Assembly (NCBI GenBank): GCA_958430865.1
Contig: CAUDNR010004100.1
Span: forward strand, 25,595-54,148
Source: Entrophospora sp. SA101
Taxonomy: Eukaryota > Glomeromycota > Glomeromycetes > Entrophosporales > Entrophosporaceae
DNA length: 28,554 nucleotides
Direction: 5' to 3'
The position numbers and the translations under genes are program-made. The notes under the pieces were generated by a model, which did not search any database, was not told the origin of the DNA, and saw nothing but the letters and a program-made list of their open reading frames with translations. Positions 21,265-28,554 of the stretch are shown in pieces; within the stretch, counting starts at the first letter, position 1, and every line of letters begins with the position of its first letter.

Positions 21265-21693
21265 TTATTCATTCATTTTCATTCCCAATTCAGTTATTTC
21301 TTCTTTAAGCTTGCAAAGCTCCTGTAATTCTTCATTACTGATAATATTACGTAATTTGTCTTTCTTCTGGATTAATTGTTCTTGCCTTTTGCTGATATTT
21401 TCGGCAGTAATATATGGTGAATCACGCAAAAGTGTTAGAGTCTCCTGATCATCCAATACTTCTTTTAAAATAGCCAAATCTTTCTTGGTTATTTTGGCTT
21501 CGATTTTCCCAAAAAGTTTTTCGAACTCGAACTTCGTTCTTTTACTATTCAGTTCCAGTTTGGATAATTCTTCAGGTGGTCCATTTTTAATATTATAACT
21601 GAAATTAGCATTGGCACCAATGGTATTGCCAAACATTGCATGACCATTTTTGACGTTGAAAGATTTTACTCGATCTTGATCGATTTTTTCCAT
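21265..21693 (-). CDS. Small coiled-coil protein with N-terminal Gly/Asn/Phe motif, paralogue B
   Basis: A 142-residue protein from the ATG at 21691-21693. An upstream in-frame ATG (21744) would add 17 residues, mostly a poly-Ile run encoded by the (ATT)n microsatellite, and alignment with paralogue A (MRIDND versus MEKIDQD) favours the internal start. Residues about 10-35 read SFNVKNGHAMFGNTIGANAN then FSYNIKNG, matching the A motif. Then follow EELSKLELNSKR and a coiled coil: KLFGKIEAKITKKDLAILKE, LTLLRDS, an extra PYITAENISKRQEQL insert absent in A, KKDKLRNIISNEELQELCKL and EEITELGMKM. No signal peptide or membrane span. The function is unknown. Divergence from A with frame and length conserved suggests selection on the protein. 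Confidence 0.65.
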   Translation of the reverse strand: MEKIDQDRVKSFNVKNGHAMFGNTIGANANFSYNIKNGPPEELSKLELNSKRTKFEFEKLFGKIEAKITKKDLAILKEVLDDQETLTLLRDSPYITAENISKRQEQLIQKKDKLRNIISNEELQELCKLKEEITELGMKMNE

Positions 21694-21815
21694 GATTATT
21701 ATTATTATTATTATTTTAGTATTGACAAAGGAATTGAATGCCAATATTTAAATAATAAAATTCGATGGTTCAACTCCGTTGGTGTTACCATTGTGGGAAA
21801 CTCGATAGATTGGTT

Positions 21816-21831
21816 TAACCAAATTTAGAAT
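21816..21831 (-). promoter_or_regulatory. Conserved upstream motif of paralogue B
   Basis: TAACCAAATTTAGAAT, identical to the copy at 19407-19422 and similarly placed relative to the start codon. Confidence 0.3.
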
Positions 21832-22202
21832 GCACTAGCCAAATATTTACAACATAAATAGTTTCCTGTGGTATGGTACACGTCATTTATAAGTGTTTTT
21901 ATAAGGCTATTTAGAAAACAGTCATTTAATAAATTCAAACGTTATTTATATTTTAAGAAATTGTTCCAACGCGGAATTATTTCGCACTAGTACTATAATA
22001 TAATGTATTGGATATGATCGACAAAAACGTTCTAGATAATGTTGTTTATTAACAAATATTTTGTTTGAGTGAACGAAGGAATAATTGGTAATACGTTTAA
22101 ATTGTATGAAACGGATGAATAATCCATATACTATCTAATGATCTATGACGAAACTTTTGAAACTATTATAATACCATTATAATACCATTCAAATCACACT
22201 TC

Positions 22203-22353
22203 CATCAGGAAAATAAATCTTACGTAAACCTACATAGGGTTCAGAATTGGCCAAGCATTATGTCGATATTTTGGTAATTCTGTTAACATTTCCGCATAAT
22301 ACTGGTCAGTTTTAAACTCTACGTAGGTTTACGTGAGATTTATTTTCCTGATG
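22203..22353. repeat. Inverted-repeat element with about 40-bp arms
   Basis: Left arm CATCAGGAAAATAAATCTTA onward (22203-22241) pairs with the right arm ending in TAAATCTC-type sequence read inverted (22314-22353), with roughly four mismatches. The 70-bp centre is unique. Typical of a fold-back MITE. No convincing target-site duplication. Confidence 0.75.
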
Positions 22354-23191
22354 TCCTTTTTTACATCCAATAATAAGCTCATAAGATAATATTGCTTAAG
22401 GCAAGAAATAATTAATTTTTAAAAAAATATCAGATTAGCTGTGGAAACTCTTTTTCAATTGTCAGTAACCCATATTTTATAGATCTTCTTCAACAACTTC
22501 ATCCTACATATCAACCACCATCTAGAAGTGTTTTATCTGGAAAATTTCTTTATACAGAAATATCTAATGTCGATGATAAATTAAATTCAATATTAGAAAA
22601 TGACAAAAACCTGACATTAAGTGACTATCATCATCATCATTATTTTATTTTACTTACCTTAAATTTATAATTAAAATAGCAATTGATGACTGATCCAGTC
22701 CTCAGAATTTGTCAATTTGGTGACATATACACCTGATCATAAAGCCATACTGCACAATATATTGTGATTAAAATTGAAGAAGTTATGAATAAAGTTGGTT
22801 CGTTTAGGTTTTCTGCAGTAGTGTCAGATGGTGCCTCCAATGTGAGTGGTGCCAGGAAAATTATTACTAATAAATTTAAACACATAATCAACTTGCATTG
22901 CATAGCCCATTTTATCAACTTGGTGACCAAAGATACTATCCAACATAATTTTGCAAAAAGTCTGATTTTTTAAAAGGTCCCATAGAGCAACTAATATATT
23001 GAAAGAAAACATCAATAAAAATAACATTATTGGTGGCGGTTTGAAGAAATATGTGAGACATGTTGGACATTAGTTTCTGATATGGTGGCATCTGTCATAA
23101 GACTCAAACCATGTTTTGATTTATTTAAATTATAAATAGATTTTGAGAGAAAATGATGGTTTGGTTACAGAATATTCTTCAGTCAGGAGAG

Positions 23192-23382
23192 ATTCCGTAC
23201 AACTACCGTATTTTTTTTGCTCTGTACATTTTTTATTTATATTTTTAATTTTGTACGGAACGGAATTTGTGAATTCTGAAAAGTTGATTGGTGGGGCCAG
23301 TCTGTATGATCTTCGATTCCATATTTTTGTTTCATACAGAGCATTTTTTTACTACTACTACAGAGGCACAGATGTACGGAAT
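23192..23382. mobile_element. Probable nested MITE within the hAT fossil
   Basis: ATTCCGTACAACT at the left and AGATGTACGGAAT at the right are inverted repeats with two mismatches. The 190 bp between them interrupt the transposase reading, which resumes as INILKQGTFFDNLEDL. There is no clear target duplication, so an alternative is a degenerate intron. Confidence 0.5.
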
Positions 23383-23910
23383 ACGGGACTCAATATTAAT
23401 ATTCTTAAACAAGGAACTTTTTTTGACAATTTAGAAGATTTGTCTCATATATTAAAACAAATAAAAAATTCAACTGTAGAATTAGAATTGGATAGTTGTA
23501 ATTTGCTGATTGTTATTTCAACTTAGTTAAGTTGGCAATAGCTATAAATTCAAATTCCAAGAGTATAACAAATTATTCCAAGATTATTGCATTCACAAGT
23601 ATAATAAAGGATGGCAAGATTTTGAGTATGATGAATTTTTGTTGTGTTTTTTCCTACATTCAGCATATAAAGGTAATTAATCAATTGAAAATTAATACAG
23701 GTCACTCACATTATAAGAACATCAGCAAAAAATGTCCATATAACGATATGTTCTTATACCAGTGAATTCATATAAAAGTATGTGATTCATAAAAAAGGCT
23801 ATATAAAATAGAACATAGTCTTTTTATTATTATCTTCTTTAGACAATTAATTGGTGAGAAAGTAAAAATTTATTTTATTTTAAAAATAAAATTGTTTTAA
23901 TCATTTTACA

Positions 23911-24078
23911 TTAGTGTTGGTTGCCAAAACTATTTTAAAGAGGCGAAAGTCAAAACTAAAATTAAAAATTATATGTCAAAACTAAATCAAAAGTCAATAG
24001 TCAAAAATCAAAACCAGTTTCGACTTATGACGAAACTTTTTGACTGCGAAACTCTCGAATTTTGGAAACCAGCATTAA
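23911..24078. mobile_element. 168-bp MITE, copy 2, within the hAT fossil
   Basis: Starts TTAGTGTTGGTTGCCAAAAC and ends GGAAACCAGCATTAA, inverted relative to the copy at 20435-20605 and clearly homologous along its length (for example ttcgacttatgacgaaac versus gtttcgtcataagtcgaaa inverted). Flanked by TTTACA on both sides, extendable to TTTACATTA depending on the exact end. Confidence 0.85.
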
Positions 24079-24596
24079 TTTACATTAATTATTTTAATGA
24101 TAATCTTTGATATATTTAAAAAATTTATTGAGTTTTGCTGAAAAAGGACCTGTATAATTTTTATTCATAAATTTTTATTAGTATATAAAAATCCAAACTT
24201 GTTTGTAGTTTTGTTATCATTGAAAAAATAATTCGCAAATCAATTTTGAAAATAAAAGGTGCTTTGTCACGATCAAAACAATTTGTAAAATTATTGTTAA
24301 ATTTAGTGCTAAACTTGATTTAATATTAAAACGTAATTCTAATTATTGTCAGGAAATTGAGTGAGGCCTGTATTGGCAGAAAATTCGTGTAACAAAGTTG
24401 AAAAAAATTTATTATTGATGGTTTCGGGTATAATTCTATTTTTATTGATAACTAACATTCCTTATACCTTTTTCCAATTATATGTTGAAAGAATATTTTC
24501 ACAACAAATCTGGTGAAATCAAATTGAGAAATAGAATACATGTAGATACATTGAATAGTCATTTAATGATTTTACTAAATGTTCCAGATATTTAAG

Positions 24597-24943
24597 ATTT
24601 TTAATTTTGAAAAAGCATGTAAACATTGGGCAAATAAAAAAGAAAGAATTCAATATAAATTTTAAATTTTATAAAATTATTTTTACTAAAAAATGTGCGC
24701 ATTTTTTATATAACACGGGCGCCCGCACTCAATTTCTTACACTGATTACGATCAGAATGATTTGATTGGTTCTCTAGTTATACTGACACGTCCTTATAAC
24801 GGGAGTAAATTTATTCGTTTTTGAAAAAATGGCATAATAACGCGATTGTCACTATAACGTGCTGTTCTTATAACGAGAGTGATATGTATAATGAACTATA
24901 AAAAAAAAAATTATCATTAATTATTGATTTAATATTTGATTAG
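24597..24943. other. Relic sequence with pogo-like terminal motifs
   Basis: At about 24790-24806 and 24871-24887 the motif TTATAAC-GGGAGT / TTATAACGAGAGT appears twice, with ACTATAACGTG between, in a form recalling the CTCGTTATAA ends of pogo/Tigger-like Tc1-mariner elements. No transposase is present. Probably a fragment of a dispersed element. Confidence 0.35.
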
Positions 24944-25060
24944 GTAAAGGTATAAGGAGTGATAATTTTAGAAGAATTACAGAAACTACTGCAAAATTAT
25001 ATCAAAATCCTAAACATCTTGTAACGAGCCGTATGATAATGCAGTGCTTTAATTTCAGGT
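24944..25060 (+). pseudogene. Isolated exon-like fragment
   Basis: Between an AG acceptor-like site (ttgattag) and CAG-GTTTAA, 39 codons stay open: GKGIRSDNFRRITETTAKLY, then QNPKHLVTSRMIMQCFNF. It reads like a real protein piece but has no partner exon nearby and no recognised family. It is probably a stranded exon abutting duplication copy C. Confidence 0.35.
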
Positions 25061-25120
25061 TTAATATAATTATTAATCATTATGGTTTATATATATGTAT
25101 ATGACTCAAAATTCATTTAT

Positions 25121-25310
25121 TGATAAACAAAATTTAGTCTAGACCAACGTTCAAATATTAATGAATCAAAAGGTTGGGATGATTGCAGCAGGAATATTAA
25201 GAAAATACTTTCAACCAATTGGAATACGACACACACACCTTCTGCAAGAATTGCACATTAGGAAATTATGTTCAGTGTTAAATAAGCCAAATGTTCAGGT
25301 AATGATTTAA
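25121..25310 (+). pseudogene. Decayed gene fragment in copy C
   Basis: The plus strand reads VQILMNQKVGMIAAGILRKY, FQPIGIRHTHLL and KLCSVLNKPNVQ, homologous at DNA level to the 3' part of the decayed genes in copies A and B. Different frames are open in different copies, so the original frame is uncertain. Confidence 0.45.
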
Positions 25311-26130
25311 TATAATTGAATAAAATTCAATATATTACTTTATATGTATATTTTTAAAAGGTTGTTCCACAGTCTAATCAAGTATTCTCCTGCAGTTTCT
25401 ATTTCCAAATATTACTAACTTCAGCTCACAATTTACCACCAAATTACTTTAAATAAAATCAATTATAGTTATTGATTTATTCAAAGTGTTTTTTCTTTAA
25501 TATAATGGTGGTTATTATTTAATTAGTCGATTGATTGATTATAGGAGTTATTAAGTGAATTAATTGCATGTAAAATTTGAGATGGAAAATGGCTTTTGGT
25601 TTTGCAATATATGTAGAATGTTAATAGTGGAGAAAGTTACTATTACTCTTTAATGGTAGTTTAAAAGAGTTGGTTTTAATTATTAATTTAAAAATAAAAA
25701 TACATAAATATAAGTAAAATAATGAATTAAAGAGGTTAAATAAAATGAACATTAGTGTAAATTAAGTCCTATATTATATAAAAAATTATTGTATTTAATA
25801 TTGAAATTGAGCATCCATTTGTTCTTTCATTTTCAATTTGGTTATTTCTCCTTTAAGTTCGCAAAGCTTCCGTAATTCTTTGTCATCGATAATTTGATGT
25901 AATTTCTTGATCCTTTCGACATAAATACATAAATTGTCGAAATTTGTTGGATACTCCTGATATTCCAATACTTTACTTAAAATAATCAAATTATTGCTGG
26001 ATCCATGATTCTTTTGTTCATATTCGATTATTTTAATTTTGATTTGACCAAGAAGTCTTTCAAACTCTACTTCCTTAACTAATCTTTCATTAGCCAGTTC
26101 CAGTTTGTTTAGTTGTCTAGTTAGTTCATT
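25121..26130. repeat. Segmental duplication, copy C, with a local inversion
   Basis: Starts at TGATAAACAAAATTTAGTCT, matching copy A from about 18239 and the equivalent part of B, and runs on into the last exon of the TBC gene, where the coiled-coil coding part is homologous. A block at 25387-25458 is inverted relative to A and B. Confidence 0.8.
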
Positions 26131-28554
26131 ATTCTTATTCTTATTATCAGTGTTTGTGTTATTTTCTTTTAATTTCATTCTTGCCATAAATCCTTCAAGA
26201 ATCTCAATACTTTGATTAACCACTATACTAAAATTATGATTCTGTTCACGTAATTTTGATAGTTCCGAATGTGTTTCTGATTGTAGAGGATCAGCAGTTG
26301 GTGGTGGTGGTAATTGTGATGATGATGGTGGTGGTGGTGGTGGTGGTGCTGCTGTATTTGTATGATTTCGGTTTGTATATGATGAGGGAATTTGCGAAAA
26401 ATCTGGTGTATTAGCACGTTTTCTACCATCATAATTTTGTTGTATATCAGAACGACGTAAAACATTTTTCTATGATACATATATTAATAATATGATATTA
26501 TTGTATTTTTATATGAATAAATCATAGATAGATAAATAGATTAATTAGCATACCTTTACTTCACCTACAGCAGTTAAAATAGCTTTATTCAAAACAGCAG
26601 CACTACGGCTTTCCAAAACATTTTTAGTAACATGAACAAATCCATCTGGAACAATACTTTCACTTCGACTATGTTCATATACTTGATATGGTGCTGGTAA
26701 AGGCTTACCAACTCTTAATGCATTCTCTGAAATGATGTAAGCACCACCTTCAGGTGATAAATGATCACGAAGATGAATTGCTTGAGGCACTAATAATTGT
26801 ACATCATCTATTGGTGGATATGTCATCAACATACTCAAACATCCTGTAAAATCTGATTCTAACACTATCACACACAAAGAGAGAGATAGAAAGAGAAAAT
26901 AATATAATGTTGAGATTATTTGTTATTTTTGTTAAATTTATAATAACGATAATAGATTTTTTTTTTCCAACTGTATTTGTTAATTAAACTTACGTTCATC
27001 ACGAATATGTAATATCATAGCTATACAGACAAAGTCTACAATTCTTAATGTAGGATCTTCAGCAAACATTCCATCCCATAAAATAAGAACTTTATTCAAT
27101 GGAAATTCGCGACCAAAAAGAAGCCTTATCCATCGTCTATTATGAAAAAGTGAGCATCCGAATAAATAAAAAGTTTATGAATTAATTCTATAATTAAAAT
27201 AATTAAAATATTCTAAATTGTATTTATCACACTACAAATACAAATCAAAAAACTTACATTCCATAAAGTTGAGGTTCTATTTCCAAATTTGACAAATGTT
27301 CGTATAATTCAAAATCAAACGTTTTAAGATATTCGTTAAATATTTTATTACATTTAACCACAACAGGTGTAAGCTTAGCAACCTATTAAAAAAAATTCAA
27401 AGAATAACTTTTTAAAAAAAAAAACAAGCCAAAGATTATTTAAATGTATAGATGAAAGTAATTACTTCATTTTGAGCTTCTTTAATCAACCTCGCATTAT
27501 CTGATTCAGATGTATTAGGACGCTAATTATAATAATAATTAAATTAAATTAAAATATATGTAATGTCATTGGTTTTTTTAAAAAATAAAATATAATACCT
27601 TAACAAGTTTACGATTAAATATTTCATCATTATATTCATAATATAATTTAGCAGCTTTCATAAGAGCAGAGAACAATACAAAACTGTCATGTTCCACATA
27701 ATCAGAATTCAATGTCTGTTTAATGATCGAGTCTTCACTGTTCTCCATTGCAAATCCGTCTGCACCAGATATACTTTCATGATCAACTACCCATAAAATA
27801 GGAGCTAAGAGTTCATGCATTCCTTGACGATATGAAACATCAGTGTTCATTTTACAATAAATAAAAAGTATATCAAGAAGACGGCTTTGAGTTTCTGGAG
27901 TACGAAAATATTCATTATCAGGGAATCTATTTGTTGTAAAAAAAAATTGTTTTTGGTTAATGTGATTTGGAAAAAAATTACTATTATTATTGTTGTTGTT
28001 ATTGTTGTTTTATGAATAAACTAACGTTCTTTCAACATCTTGTTTTATAATTTTTCTTAATTCAGTATCTTTAAAATATTCTTGCCAAGGATTCTAACCA
28101 ATTGTGTTTAATATGTCAATCAATAATTGAGTTAATTGAACTAATAAATCAATCAATCATTAATCAATAAATTAAATTATTAATGATACACATACAGCTT
28201 GGTCTAAAGATAAAGGATTGTTAACAGTTAAATCATCCATAATATCATTATCAGACTCTGTGTTCGGATTGGTAATATATTTTTGACGAAGATCTGCATA
28301 ATGCTGTCGTTCCTTATGAAGAGTTAGAGTCCAAGTAGATATGTCTGGACTAGGTAAATAAGATAAATATAACTATTGAAAAAAGATAATAATTTATAAA
28401 TTGTTTTTTCACAAAATTAAATAATAATAACTTAAAGTTCAGACATACTTTCCAGCAAACGGATCTTAAACTTTGTGAACAAACATTTCCTTTGATTGCT
28501 TTTTCACGAAGACTTGTTAATGAAAGTAGTGGATCTTTAAAAATAACATCCCAT
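25795..28554 (-). CDS. TBC1D5-like Rab GTPase-activating protein, 5' end beyond window
   Basis: Exons on the minus strand: 28449-28554 (partial), 28196-28372, 28026-28093, 27599-27926, 27466-27522, 27258-27382, 26994-27136, 26554-26864 and 25795-26469. All GT-AG, one continuous frame, 662 residues visible. The TBC domain is intact: SLRSVCWKLYLSYLP; IIKQDVERTFPD (IxxDxxRT, catalytic Arg); YRQGMHELLAPI (YxQ, catalytic Gln); and YGIRWIRLLFGREFP, LILWDGMFAE. The spacing, the NNPLS motif and MHELLAPI match TBC1D5, a retromer-associated Rab7 GAP on endosomes (established family knowledge). The C-terminal exon has a poly-Pro tract (about 26300-26350), SELSKLREQNHNFSIVVNQ, then a coiled coil homologous to the two small paralogues at 18872 and 21265. 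The first part of the protein lies off the right edge. Confidence 0.9.
26299..26350 (-). repeat. CCA/TCA trinucleotide tract encoding Pro and Ser
   Basis: On the coding (minus) strand a CCA run gives seven Pro, then TCA codons give Ser, then more Pro. This codes a flexible linker between the TBC domain and the C-terminal coiled coil. The antisense and shifted frames give poly-His or poly-Gly and are not genes. Confidence 0.85.

Larger units (their letters stand above)
20140..21995. repeat. Segmental duplication, copy B
   Basis: Direct-orientation partner of copy A, offset by about 2.17 kb. It contains the same decayed plus-strand gene and the small minus-strand gene, and carries a 171-bp MITE that A and C lack. 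The right edge (ggaattatttcgcactagta) matches the A edge (caattattacgcgctggtag). Confidence 0.85.
22474..24596 (+). pseudogene. Fossil hAT-family transposase
   Basis: Successive plus-strand pieces in the expected hAT order: DLLQQLHPTYQPPSR (22480-22621); KVGSFRFSAVVSDGASNVSG, then HCIAHFINLVTKD (22755-22970); CWTLVSDMVASVIRLKPCFD in a shifted frame (about 23050-23120); FFDNLEDLSHILKQIKNSTV and ELELDSCNL (23410-23510); WQDFEYDEFLLCFFLHSAYK (about 23611-23670); and ERIFSQQ then LRNRIHVDTLNSHLMILLNV (24480-24590). SDGASN, the LHC-AH core, the FFLH--Y dimerisation motif and ERIFS-RNR C terminus are family hallmarks. It is broken by several frameshifts and stops and by two nested inverted-repeat elements. 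Inactive. Confidence 0.8.

Noticed and set aside
21694..21744. Longer start for paralogue B adding 17 residues
   Set aside because: The extension is mostly Ile from an (ATT)n microsatellite and has no counterpart in paralogue A.
22712..23027. Minus-strand frames opposite the hAT relic
   Set aside because: They are antisense to the recognisable hAT transposase coding piece on the plus strand.
26223..26480. Poly-His-containing minus-strand frame
   Set aside because: It is a shifted frame of the TBC gene's last exon. The His run is the out-of-frame reading of the CCA (Pro) tract.

Overview
The window looks like nuclear DNA of an early-diverging fungus, most likely an arbuscular mycorrhizal fungus (Glomeromycotina, Rhizophagus-like). 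This rests on very AT-rich sequence with TTA/TA/poly-A microsatellites, many short GT-AG introns, the standard code, a fungal calmodulin with an ATG-only first exon, and many decayed transposon-like gene families. The species call is inference; no search was run.

Layout. 1-5.5 kb is gene-poor. It holds two small minus-strand genes for secreted cysteine-containing proteins (1327-1530 and 5080-5430; the second has an SH3-like fold signature) and a degenerate CCTAAA-type dispersed repeat. 5.9-12.3 kb is repeat and relic territory: a three-copy tandem repeat of about 150 bp, a decayed unrecognised gene (6865-7425), a decayed FYR-like plus transposase-like gene (9303-11345), small inverted-repeat elements, and a second CCTAAA-type repeat in the opposite orientation. 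12.5-17 kb is a compact housekeeping block: an intron-containing tRNA-Lys(UUU), a six-exon NUDT5-type Nudix hydrolase, calmodulin, a four-copy hairpin-bearing tandem repeat, and a minus-strand four-exon protein with a PNKP/APLF-type FHA-like domain. 18-26 kb is the most unusual part: three related copies of a 1-2 kb segment. Two carry a small minus-strand gene with a Gly/Asn/Phe motif and a coiled coil. In the third, the same coiled coil is the C-terminal exon of a TBC1D5-like Rab-GAP gene that runs off the right end. Between copies two and three lies a fossil hAT transposase with nested MITEs.

The expressed genes do not form a pathway: Nudix (ADP-ribose clearance), calmodulin (calcium signalling), FHA-like (probable nuclear phospho-peptide binding) and TBC1D5-like (endosomal Rab7 control) are simply neighbours. 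The functional link worth attention is the duplication shared by the two small coiled-coil genes and the tail of the Rab-GAP. All spliced models were built by eye from splice sites and reading-frame continuity and lack transcript support.
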